DNA of 64,000 nucleotides, from assembly GCA_020466095.1 (NCBI GenBank), contig CM035806.1:39308698-39372697 (forward strand), given 5' to 3'. Both the position numbers and the translations under genes were made by a program. Every line of letters starts with the position of its first letter. Position 1 is the stretch's first letter. Of the stretch, positions 12,806 through 22,708 are shown one piece after another. The notes below the pieces were generated by a model that was given only the letters and a program-made list of their open reading frames with translations, was not told the DNA's origin and did no database searches. The DNA is from Chlorops oryzae (Eukaryota > Arthropoda > Insecta > Diptera > Chloropidae).

Positions 12806-13644
12806 CCTCGGATGGTCCACTCGAGGTTGCATTTGTTCCCCGCAAAAATTCCACCCTTCAAAATCAAATATTTTCTTTTATAAAAAACATTTTCAAGTTG
12901 TGCTACCATATCGACTAACGCATGGTATATAAAAACCACGGTTAACCTCTTCACCAATTTTTTATTTAAACTTTTGCTTAGGGGGTCCGCAATAGGTGAC
13001 ATTACTATATTGCTTACGTTTTGCAAAGCATCATCCACAGGATTCGTTAGAAAGTTTAACATGTGATTGTATCTTTGATAATCTATCATAGGTTTAAGCA
13101 AAATTACTTTTGAAACTCTGAACATAAATTTAAACCTAAAAAGGAAACACTCTTAAATCCTTGTTGTTGTACTTTAAAAAAAAGTTAAGCAGGCATGCTC
13201 TAGAAATCGAATCCCCATAAAAAATTCGAAATAGCTTAAAATTTCTATTGAAATCTTGATTTCGAATTTTTTTTATTTGGATTCGATTTCTAGAGGATGC
13301 CTGAAGATTCTTTTATGCGCAGGAATTATTAAAAAGATAGGATAATTCACAGGCTTTCCATTTATTCGCAGGATGGTCGTAACGCCGCTACATTAACACT
13401 GGCGGAACAATACATAGCTGCATTTAAAAATTTGGCTAAAACAAACAACACTTTAATTCTTCCTTCAAATCCCGGAGATATTTCTAGCCTTGTCACCCAA
13501 GCGTTGGGTGTTTACAAAGTGGTATCAGAAAATTCAATGTACGATACAAGCAGTGATAAAGCACATCGTGCAAGTGGAACGTCATCAAATTCACAAGATG
13601 TAAAAGATCCCAAGGACTACGCAAGTAAAATGAATATTGAATAG
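10101..13644 (+). CDS. Stoml2: Stomatin-like protein 2 (mitochondrial), 5' partial
   Basis: This is an SPFH/prohibitin-domain protein. The family sits in the mitochondrial inner membrane, binds cardiolipin and prohibitins, and scaffolds respiratory complexes and proteases. Coding exons are 10101-10202, 10258-10465, 10540-10739, 11164-11308, 11733-11848 and 13372-13644. All junctions are GT-AG and they join in frame to 347 residues ending at TAG. Recognisable landmarks are TPINTIIMFVPQQEAW, VERMGRFHRIMEPGLN, the SPFH core (AIDVPKQSAITSDNVTLSID), SYGVEDPEFAITQLAQTTMR, the alanine/glutamate-rich helix (VEAERRKRAAILESEG) and the C-terminal LTLAEQYIAAFKNLAK. The first exon here opens with an acceptor (TTTTTTAG|CGG), so an upstream exon carrying the initiator Met and mitochondrial presequence must exist; I could not find it. 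A poly(A) signal AATAAA lies at 13,702. The last intron is 1.5 kb and holds two foldback elements. Identification is by family recognition and is firm. Confidence 0.93.
12188..12288. repeat. Inverted repeat in SLP2 last intron
   Basis: TGTTCCCGTACTGCCCCAAA...TTGGGCAGTTTCCAGCAGTACGGGAACA: imperfect arms of about 35 bases around a short AT-rich loop. It is probably a foldback MITE or its core. A wider pair of CACTTGAA/TCAAGTGG words (about 12,070-12,510) may mark the outer ends of a larger element. Confidence 0.65.
13189..13304. mobile_element. Foldback MITE in SLP2 last intron
   Basis: The arms begin AGGCATGCTCTAGAAATCGA and end with the near-complement TCGATTTCTAGAGGATGCCT. Each arm is about 45 bases with an AAATTCGAAAT inner part, and the spacer is short. 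There is no coding potential. It sits 70 bases before the acceptor of the last exon. Confidence 0.75.
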
Positions 13645-13701
13645 TAGGTGTTCGCCTGTGAACTGAAATTGTACAGATGTCGAAAAAAATTTATTATTTT
13701 T

Positions 13702-13707
13702 AATAAA
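13702..13707 (+). terminator. Poly(A) signal of SLP2
   Basis: Canonical AATAAA 58 bases after the SLP2 stop codon. Confidence 0.7.
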
Positions 13708-14550
13708 TTTTGGGTTTATAAACAAGTCCATAAACAAGTGCTTAGGTGTGTGTGATAAACCACTTCATAAATCGGTACGAGATGACGGTATGTTTGACAA
13801 CGGTTGGACCAGCAATATAGCAATTTGAAAAAATATGGCTTTTTTAGAACGAAGTTCTTTATGAAACGATAGCGACAGGGGACCTAGTCGAGAAAAAGTG
13901 AAAAACCGCTATAAAATCCGCGTTACCTAAATTGAAGTTCGCAAAAAAGGGTATAATAACCTTTGCAAAAAGAAAGAAATATACATATATTTACATAAAA
14001 TGACTTCCTGATGCGGCCGAGATATTATACTTTTTTAGGCGACACTTATTTCCGACGATATTCCGAAAAAACAATTAATTATTAAATTCAGAAACTACAC
14101 AGACACATACAAGCATAAATGCATTCAAACAAAACAAAACAATATGTGGTGCTGCCAGACTGAACGTTTTCAGAATAACTCCGATTAGTAGGTTTTTGCA
14201 AATATGTATATAAGGGCATTTTAGGTAGCTTATAATTTTTTTGCGCTATCAAAGTATACGTCAATTCGTACATAATTAAAACATATTTAAAATCATCGTC
14301 TGTACTCCGGGGGCTGCGGATGTAATATCGGTGTGAAAAATATCGATACTTTAAAACATCTTTATGTATGAAAATTCGCATTTTCGAGACTATCTCATTT
14401 GCGATGGAAAACCCTTTACACGTATGCTTTTTCAGTTCCAGTATATTCTGCTTATCTAACTTAGCACTTAAATGCAACCCTGTGAGTCCGATTACTTGTA
14501 ATAAGCGTGTGCGTTCAAGTAGCGAAAGTAAGTCAAAGTACTTATTTGTT

Positions 14551-15560
14551 TTTATACCCAGCGTAAGCAACGTATATTACGGTATCTTGTAACAGCCAGA
14601 ATAACGCTCCGTAGATATAGACATATATATATATATATTCTTGATCAGGATCAAAAATTCTATTTAGACATGTCCGTCTGTCCGTCCGTCCGTGTCCGGA
14701 TCTCCTCGGAAACGGCTTGACCAATCAAGTCGAAATGTGGCACATAGGTATATCGAGGTCCGAGTATGATCCTAACTAAAAATGGGAGACATCCGCCCAC
14801 TGCCACGCCCACAAATGAACTTATTGTGTTTTCAATAAAATGCTTGTAACTTGCGAACCACTCAACACATTCCATTGATATTTGGTGTACTGGTAAACTA
14901 CGAAAAGGGACATATCCTGGAAAAAAATGGACACCGCCCTCCGTGAGCCACGCCCACAAATAAGGGCTTATCGTAACTTGTGAAGTAAAAGGCGTAGAAG
15001 CTTCAAATTCGCAACATAGGTTGACCAAGGCGAAGGAAAGGAGTAGGAAAAATTTTGTGGCTCGCCCACAGCCACGCCCACAAATGAAGATTTTTCGTAA
15101 CTTCCGAGGTTAAAGGCGTAGAAGCTTCAAAATCCCAACATAGGTTGAAAAAGGCAAATGAAAGGTGTAGGAATAAAAATTTATGTAGCCCGCCCACTGC
15201 CACGCCCACAAATGGAGAATTTTCGTAACTTCCGAAGTAAAAGGCATAGAAGCTTCAAATTCGCAACATAGGTTCACCAAGGCGAATGAAAGGTGTAGGA
15301 AAAATTTTATGAGGCCCGCCCACTGCCACGCCCACAAATGAAGATTTTTCGTAACTTCCGAAGTAAAAGGCGTAGAAGCTTCAAATTCGCAACATAGGTT
15401 CACCAAAGCGAATGAAAGGTGTAGGGAAATAATTTATGTGGCCCTCCCACTGCCACGCCCATAAATAGAGAAGCAAAACATAGTGCGCTCATAACGTCGG
15501 GACGCTGGGTATTTCAAAGTCGGGCTTGACCGACTTTAGCTTTCTTACTTGTTTTGTTAA
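14551..15560 (+). mobile_element. DINE-1/INE-1-like Helitron-related element with internal tandem repeats
   Basis: It starts near TTTTTATACCCAGCG. It carries the INE-1 hallmark ATATTCTTGATCAGGATCAA followed by GACATGTCCGTCTGTCCGTC, and ends with hairpin AAGTCGGGCTTGACCGACTT and CTTTCTTACTTGTTTT. The inside holds about four direct repeats of 124-129 bases (anchor word CGTAACTTCCGAAGTAAAAG at about 14,971, 15,095, 15,224 and 15,350). Each unit includes CCCACTGCCACGCCCACAAAT. No RepHel frame exists, so it is non-autonomous. Family assignment is from memory of the INE-1 sequence. Confidence 0.8.
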
Positions 15561-16556
15561 TAAAATTAATATTTGGACGGCGTTCTTTTAAGAATTCAAG
15601 TGTTGTTAAAGACATTCTGATATGTTACTCAAAAATACAGAAAAAAATTTCGGGTAGGTGCGTTTTTCGCGTAAGTGCATAAAATTGTCTGGAAAATAAT
15701 TGAATGCAGCTAAGCAGAATATACTGTATCGCATTTTCGCTTGTTAAAAACAGTTGAAAACAACAAACAGCCGTCTTGTATACATATATTTTGCGATTAA
15801 TAAAAACAATTGAGTTTTGCGAAAAACCTTGCTGCGAATTATATTTACTAACATTTATAAATACCATAATGAACTTCGTTCTTATCTGGTGTCCTATGAC
15901 ACAACTCAACTTGTTTTTTTTTAAATTTCAATCCAATTTCAGCTGATGTTTTAGTAAACTAAGTCAAACTGAAGAAGACCACCTCGCATGTGTATAATTT
16001 TACAGTTAAAATAAGGCATCAGGAGAATCAATCGGTTCCAGACACGACGCTAATGAGAGTGAATTCCCAATAAGACATATATTCCTTAGATAGCACACAA
16101 AGGTACCAGTATCCAACACGGGAAACCAGGTGAGGGTGATTCGTTTAAAAAGAAAAATCTTCAAACCGTTAACGAGCGATCGGTAGAGATGCAAATGTCC
16201 ATGTCTACTTCTGCCATCTATAAACGTTATGTCATTCTGAGGATTTATTGTTTCCATTAGCATTTCAGTATCAGTGGCCTGGTTGTGACCGATTTGAAGT
16301 ATCTAAATTTCCCGTATGCGCACAACACTCCCAGAATACTCTTTAGGCACTGCCTTACCTCGCTCGAAATGATTTCACACCACTTTTATTTCTTATCTCT
16401 CTTATCCTACCGCCCTGCAAATCCTGTTCGAACTGTTCCATCTCGCTCCGGCTTTTAGTTATATTCATTAAATCTATTTAAAATAGAATTTACATTAACA
16501 TAACAACCATGATCGAAAAAACTGTAGGTTGTTTTGTTGGTGTTTGGAAGAAAAAC
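15561..16556. other. Intergenic, no gene recognised
   Basis: Short open frames (for example 16,006-16,263 on the minus strand) show no similarity I recognise. The region separates the DINE-like element from the 3' end of THOC5. Confidence 0.5.
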
Positions 16557-16562
16557 TTTATT
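16557..16562 (-). terminator. Poly(A) signal of THOC5
   Basis: AATAAA on the minus strand about 110 bases downstream of the THOC5 stop codon. Confidence 0.6.
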
Positions 16563-16668
16563 TCCAATAACATCAGTAGTGCTATTATTACACTTTAATA
16601 TGTTAAAAAAAAAAAAAAACACGTTTTTCGGAAAGACGGTTCGTTAATATTTCAGACCAACAAAAATG

Positions 16669-19528
16669 TTACTGCTTAAACAGATGGATATTCGCTTCAC
16701 ATGCATATCGAAATGGCCTGAGACGGATCCTCTTCGAGAAGGCTTTAATAAAAGGTTTCTCCTTCAAGAATTCCGATGGCTTAATATTTAAACTCTCTGT
16801 TTCTAGGAAAACGTCAAAACTGTGCATAGTTCTTATTAACTGAGCTGGAAGTAATGACGTTACGTTTTTAAGATCAGACACTTCCAGTGAGTTAGTCCAG
16901 TTTTCCATAACCTACAAAAAAAAAAAATGAACAAAAATTAATAATAAAAGAATTGCATCGTGGTAAAATCTAGAATTAATTCAATAACAAACCTTAATGG
17001 CTGTGTTGTTTGTAGAATTAAATTGGCCGTTCCAATGGACGCACAACGACCAAAGAGGACTTTCCGATGGAAACTTATTCGATATACTGATTGCGCATTC
17101 CATTTTCGCGGATCCTCGGACAATTATTGACCGATAAAAGACATTGCTCTCATTTAAAATATTTAAATTTATATATCGAGCTGTAACTGCATTAGCAGCA
17201 TATTCCTCAAAAGTAATTGAAGCCCATTGAACTAAACTGCAAGATGGTGGCGTTGAAGGAATGTTTTCATCTTTTATAAAAGACTCGATATTCTTCAGCA
17301 TAAGAAGCCGGATTTGTTTATAAAGGTTAAGTCGTGAAAGCCAATTTTTCCTAATCAAGTTCAATGTATCTTCAATGTATTTGCGGATTTTTATTGTGAC
17401 CTTTTCCTGTTTATCATCCAATGTCTTAATTCCACACATTCTTTGAAGCCAACGATATGTTCTACCATAGTTGTTTGCTTTCAAATAGTTTTCCAGATCT
17501 TCCGTGGGAATTTTATTCTCCTTTAGCTGCAAACAAAGTTATATACCAATCGTTTAGATAGAAAACAATTATTTAACGAAATCTTAACTCAAAGCCGTAC
17601 CAAGAGCTCAATCCCAGTTTCAGCAACCTCTCCAGTATCGTTCTCATATAAATATTTCAAAATGTCACGAGACGGTATTAAATCTCTGTAATCAGATTCA
17701 AGGGTTTTTTTTTTTCTCGAAATTAGGTTTTTGCTTACAAATAAATATTCAGCCTGATTCTAAATGAATATCCCAGGGGAATCTCTCGAAATTTTGTCCA
17801 CGCGCAAAAAGGAAGAGTTCTAAAGCTGCCCATTAACTATACAATCTATCGTACGATTGTACTACAAATCGTTCCGTTAGCGGACTTGTAGTTTAAGTGC
17901 CTAGCTATTGGACGGCTTCTTTGACGAAGTTTAAAATGATGTAATTTTCTCGCTTATAGTACGACAGATTGCTATTTTAGTAGATGAGCTTGACAGATTT
18001 TTTACTTTTCCCTATTTCTTGAACTGGCAGGATCGCGCCAATGAAATCTTTTTCTTGAAAATGACTAAGGAAGAAAATTTACTGCATAATTGATATTTCA
18101 TGCAAAATGTGAGGGCGCTGTTTGAAAGTTAGTGGCGAGGGATACTATCTGCAGTACAATCGCAATCGTACGATAGATTTTATAGTTAATGGGCAGCATA
18201 ATGTAGGAACACACAGTCACAACGATCCAATCAATGCTTGATTGTGCAATAGATTGGACTGTGTGTAAGCGTCCGTTCAATTGAGAAAGTGATTATATTT
18301 GCTCAATTGCCTTCCGTGTGCACTTAGATTGGGAGATTATTTTTCCGCAGTCCGCAGGGTAAAACTCCCCGGAAATATTTAGAATCGATTTGATAATTTA
18401 CTCCTACATAAATATAAAATACTTCGTATCTATAGCGTCCGGTTTGAACTTACGCATCGGTCTCAGTAATTTGAATTTTGGGCTCTGCCGTCGACATGTC
18501 TAATTTAGGAAAGTACCAGACATTGATAACTAGATAACCATCGCTAGACTTTGTGTCTCCGATCTGAAATTCATAAAAAGTTTTTTAATTCATTGTTTCT
18601 AGAGTCCAAACTAAAACATACCACATATTGCAAGGACAAAGGATGTGGTTCAAAAAGTTTCTCTTTATTGGCAACGCCAACTGCCTCTTCTACTTTCATT
18701 CGAATAGACTCCTTCAATTGAGCAATGTGGCCAGAGTGCTCCATTTCACTCACTGAACTATCGCATCCAACAACGGATACTGTTATCTCAGAATTTGGGA
18801 CCTCTCCCAGACAATAACTGTTCATATAAGCCAAATAAAGTGGTTGCGGAAGCAACTGCACTAATTGCAGCATCTTCCATTCTTGGTCCAATGGCAATTG
18901 AAGCGATTCTTGCAACGGGCGCGTTGCTTTGATCAAATTCCGAAGAGCAGGCGCAAAGGAAGAAAGTACCTCCGTCTTCGAGACAATTTCTTGGAATATT
19001 TGCTTCTTCAGCACAATCATTTCCTTATATTCTGTAGATAGTTGCTTGCGCAATTTCAATTCACATTCAAGCAATGTTTGCCTTTTGATCGGTGCATTCC
19101 CTGAAAGCATATCCAAGCCCAGAAATTTCAAATAGCTCTCCCTTGACAGCAAGTTCAAATCTTCGTCGCCACTCCTAAAGTTGTGGCACCTCCGAATTTC
19201 CCGCTTAAGATGATTGATTTCATAGAGCAGATTTTGCAGCTGCAGGCGGTTATTATCCACGCGAACCCTCTCCATTTGGAGCTCATCGCGCTTCGATCGA
19301 ATCTTGTACTTCTCACTGCGATTCACCTTCTTAATAAGGACGAACAACAGCATCGCATATTTGCGCTTGTCGGCGATTTCAGGAGCCTGCAATCCAAAGG
19401 ATTTAAGTACTTCGCTTTACAGTGCACGGATTTCTACTTACCGGCGCATTGTTTTGGTTCAGCAGTTGAAGGATTTCGTCTAACAATTGCAGTAGGTTTT
19501 CAAAGCTTTGACTCAAAACCTCGGCCAT
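16669..19528 (-). CDS. thoc5: THO complex subunit 5
   Basis: THOC5 is a core subunit of the THO/TREX complex, which couples transcription to mRNA processing and nuclear export. Coding exons on the minus strand: 19528-19442, 19386-18622, 18563-18454, 17685-17601, 17526-16993 and 16911-16669. All are GT-AG and they join to 607 residues (human about 683). The start MAEVLSQSFENLLQLLDEIL is the first Met before a good donor. The N-terminal half is the family coiled coil (NNRLQLQNLLYEINHLKREI, then YLKFLGLD), followed by an MLQLVQLLPQPLYLAYMNSY segment. The middle has VINVWYFPKLD and YLYENDTGE. The C-terminal half (LENYLKANNYGRTYRWLQRM, then a WNGQF segment) is the RWD-like part. A 372-bp MITE occupies the third intron. 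The promoter side carries repeated DRE palindromes. Identification is by family recognition. Confidence 0.92.
17825..18196. mobile_element. 372-bp foldback MITE in THOC5 intron 3
   Basis: It begins GCTGCCCATTAACTATACAA and ends with its near-complement (TATAGTTAATGGGCAGC). The terminal repeats are about 35 bases with one mismatch and include CTATCGTACGATTG. It has no coding frame and lies wholly between exons 18454 and 17685. Confidence 0.85.
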
Positions 19529-19644
19529 CATAAGAGCCTTCGGTTTATTTAATTATTCAATTTCTCAATTATCTGGAATAATTGAACTGCATTCGCATAT
19601 TTGACGCAATAATTCGGACAATCTGGCATAGAGCTGCAAAACTA

Positions 19645-19722
19645 TCGATGGTACTATCGATACTATCGATAGTTTCTATTTTTAATAACCATCGATGGTT
19701 TTTATTCGCCATCGATAGTTAG
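19645..19722. promoter_or_regulatory. Cluster of DRE-like palindromes upstream of THOC5
   Basis: Within 78 bases there are several copies of CTATCGATAG, TATCGATA or CCATCGATGG. TATCGATA is the DREF-binding DRE motif of housekeeping and replication genes in Drosophila. The cluster starts about 115 bases upstream of the THOC5 start codon, where a promoter is expected. Confidence 0.6.
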
Positions 19723-20137
19723 ATAAGCATCACTAACAGACAATGTTGCTCATCTTTAGCTAAAAAAGGACGCGAGTACTTGGCGATAAGTAGAAATTTA
19801 GATTTGTGAGAAATTCCGACCACTTCAACGGAATTTGAAATAATGTTCAGTAAATCGAAAATTCTTATTTCGGACAGAAGGACGTCCTTTGAACCCAAAA
19901 ACGTCGACATGTTATTGTTTTTTAACAAAAATCAATGCCTGGTAAATTAATTACCTTGTGATTTTTGTTACCTTTTTTGTTTTTTGAATGATATATGAAC
20001 TGTTTACCAATAAAAATTCTGTAATATGTTGAAAGCTATAAAATCTAAAAAACGTATGCAACTTTTGTCATTATTAAATTGTCTAAAAATAAACAACTAG
20101 TTAAAATTTTTCAATTCAAATTTTAACTCCGGGTCAT

Positions 20138-20214
20138 GCGATACTATCGACGATATATCGATAGTTTGGACTATCACTATCGAAACTATCGATGGGCCGA
20201 CTATCGATAGTATG
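20138..20214. promoter_or_regulatory. Second cluster of DRE-like palindromes
   Basis: ATATCGATAGT, ACTATCGATGG and CTATCGATAGT words repeat here, 420 bases beyond the first cluster. The two clusters could be regulatory sites, or the two ends of an insertion built from the same palindrome. Confidence 0.45.
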
Positions 20215-20331
20215 ACAGCTCTAATCTGGCAATCTACAATGATCAAAATGCAAACGTGACCAATTTTTCCACATACGAAATCCGCATGCAACTCTGATTG
20301 CGCTACAAGAACCTACAAGCTAACTTAAGGT

Positions 20332-20737
20332 CTCGACGTGCGATGGTTCATAGCATGCGATCGAAAGTATGCGATAGTTCGCAAATGATAGACCGCTCAT
20401 AGCTGATGGCATGCGAGATATAGCTTGCGATATCGCATGTCATCTATCGCTTGCGATGGGCTGTCGCTTTTGAGTTTTTTTTTGATGTTGTTCTCTTTTC
20501 TGCAAGAACGGATTTTCCCAGAATGTCGGGTTTTTTTTTCTTTTTTGCTCTTGATGTAACAAATCTTGCATCCCTTTCAAATGTTTTAGCGCTTCTATGC
20601 AGCGAAGTTTCTCATAGAATGCCATCTTAAAATGCTCATCGCATACCAAAATTTGCCCACTCAAAAAGTCTCTACCTGCTGCCATCGCATACCATAAAAT
20701 TTGATAGATGGTATGCGATTAACTATCGCACGTCGAG
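20332..20737. mobile_element. Foldback element, ~406 bp
   Basis: The left end CTCGACGTGCGATGGTT (20332-20348) pairs with the right end AACTATCGCACGTCGAG (20721-20737), with one mismatch. Many further GATGGTATGCGA/GCATGCGATA words inside make it strongly self-complementary. No transposase frame. Confidence 0.7.
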
Positions 20738-20748
20738 TCGCACTGTAA

Positions 20749-21190
20749 AGCCCAAAATCCAATATTGCGAGAGCCCGAGAACGGACGCACACAAATTTCA
20801 AAACATTCAATTTGTATGGCTCAAGCTCCAATGTATCGCACTGTACATAGCTCTTTTTTGAGTACTCGCTATTTGGTACTCGTTTAAACTAATAAAACAA
20901 AAGCTGTTCACTGTTGCGACAAAAGAGCTTATAAAATATTTCGCGAGCTTTGGTTCATTTTGAAAGTTTTTAATTAAAATTTTAGCTCATGTGATAACGT
21001 ATAAATTTTATGAATACTCGGTACTCGTTAGATTGGTACTTGGTTCAAATATTGCATTACTAGAAGCGAAATTATGCTGTCGTCTGCGTGACGAAAAACT
21101 CTGTTTGGAGTTTGAAATGCGTGACGCAAAACATTTTCGTGTATTCACGCAATCTCGCATCGGGCTCTCGCAATATTCGATTTTGGGCTT
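20749..21190. mobile_element. Foldback element, ~442 bp
   Basis: 31-bp terminal inverted repeats with one mismatch: AAGCCCAAAATCCAATATTG at the left and CAATATTCGATTTTGGGCTT at the right. It begins 11 bases after the previous foldback ends. The open frame inside (to 21,215) has no recognised similarity. Confidence 0.75.
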
Positions 21191-21220
21191 AATAGAACAT
21201 TGCGTTTTGCTTTAGGAGAG

Positions 21221-22251
21221 TTGGCAGCACTGCAGTTAAAGAGAAACAGTGCTGCCAGTAGTTGCCCCCACACAAGCAAGGGTGCGTATTAGTGTGGTTT
21301 GTTTTGTTGAAATTCGTAGTAAAACGCGATAAATAGCTGTTGGCGCTGTGGTTAAAGGCTTGGTAATTACTTATTTTAACACTTTACTATTCAATTTAAT
21401 AGATTTAAGCTATTGTTCTGCATAATTTCAGCGAAATGCTGAATCAGCCGTGAGTGTGTGTACTTGAGGGCAATTTGATTTTTTTTTTTCTTTGTGTGTG
21501 TGTGTTTTTGAATGACCCTGCAGTAAATGACATTAGTGCGCTCTCCCTAGTTCCTGTGTCCAGTGACTGGTGAAATGGCTTGTTTTACCACGTATTTATG
21601 CAGGGAAAGTAAACAATCCCACCCAGCAGAATATTATGTCGGCGGTGAACAAGTCCGCGCGTCCTTCAAAGCGGACGCCTCGTGGAAATTCTCCGCATGA
21701 CAGTGTCAGCGAGATGGAGCGAAAAAGTCACGCCCGACTGTCATTTCCATTTTGTACTCGTCTTGCTTGAATCTCATTAGGTGCTTAAATTTAAATAGGG
21801 TTTTAGCGTCAGTAGAGCATTTGATGCAGCGAGATGCAGCGTATGGCATGCATACTGGCCTCACAATCCGAAGATCGCGGGTTCGATCCCTGGTCGAGCC
21901 AAACAATAGTTGTAAATGCAGAAAGATTTTTAGAAAACTTCGAAATACCATACACGAAAAAACATGATGAGAGATCCATCCTCTCTCTCTCGAAACTCGA
22001 GTTTCCTGCACTCAGGAGAGAGAAAGAGAGTTGTCAAACGATTTCTAATAATAGACACATTGAGAGAGCTGCAGTTCTCAAATACTCTTTTTTTGCTATA
22101 GCGGACCTTCTCGTTCCACGCCGATGACTTTGTCCGGCGTCGGGACGGCTCCGTTTTTATGCTGATTTCTTCGCGGAAGTCCGACCGACATTTTCTACTG
22201 GGCAATTATCAAGGTTTTCCTTTCCTGTGTGAGTGGTAACATGAAGTTTAC

Positions 22252-22282
<31 letters not shown>

Positions 22283-22495
22283 AAAAAGAAACCCATTTCC
22301 CACACTCCTATTTTCAGTTTGGATCAACAGCTTTCACCAATCCGAAAAAAAAAAACATTTCAAATCATACCATCTCAATTTTGAAAGTGCACCGAAGCAC
22401 ATCTCCATTAAAAAGAAAACGCACATTAATAATAATAATAATAAAAAAAAATCAAATAAACCTTTCCAATCATAGGCCTTTCGGAGACAGCAACC
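21221..22495 (+). other. Upstream region and probable 5' UTR of Ggamma1
   Basis: An imperfect hairpin (TTGGCAGCACTGCAG...CAGTGCTGCCAG) lies at 21,221-21,263. A short frame with a plausible start at 21,636 (MSAVNKSARPSKRTPRGNSP...) ends at 21,770 and is unrecognised; it could be an upstream ORF or a first exon. At 21,830-21,900 a tRNA-like B box (GGGTTCGATCCC) occurs, probably SINE-derived. CATAG|GCCTTTCGG just before the Ggamma1 ATG reads as a 5' UTR splice acceptor. Confidence 0.4.
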
Positions 22496-22708
22496 ATGGA
22501 CGTAATGTCATCATCCTTGCAGCAGCAACGCATCATCGTCGAGCAATTGCGTCGAGAGGCTGCTATCGAGCGCCAAACCATTTCGGAATCATGCGCTAAA
22601 ATGATCAAATACATCAACGAGCATGAGCAGGAGGATTACCTTTTGGTTGGTTTCTCCAGCCAAAAGGTAAATCCATTCCGTGAGAAATCTTCATGCACCG
22701 TACTCTAA
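22496..22708 (+). CDS. Ggamma1: G protein gamma subunit 1
   Basis: A 70-residue Ggamma, encoded in one coding exon. With Gbeta it forms the prenylated dimer that anchors heterotrimeric G proteins at the plasma membrane; in flies it acts in neuroblast asymmetric division, heart formation and sensory signalling. The sequence MDVMSSSLQQQRIIVEQLRR and the C-terminus QKVNPFREKSSCTVL are those of insect Ggamma1. The final CTVL is a CaaX box whose Leu predicts geranylgeranylation. NPFREK is the invariant family motif. The start is preceded by AACC (good context). The first AATAAA lies about 275 bases after the stop, but very AT-rich DNA continues for kilobases. Identification is from recall of the Drosophila protein. 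Confidence 0.96.
   Translation: MDVMSSSLQQQRIIVEQLRREAAIERQTISESCAKMIKYINEHEQEDYLLVGFSSQKVNPFREKSSCTVL

Noticed and set aside
16006..16263. 85-codon minus-strand frame downstream of THOC5
   Set aside because: No recognisable similarity, no splice or promoter context, and beyond the THOC5 poly(A) signal.
21835..21902. tRNA gene (GGGTTCGATCCC B box, possible CAC anticodon)
   Set aside because: No 5' acceptor strand complementary to GGTCGAGCC and no sound anticodon stem; better explained as a tRNA-derived SINE fragment.
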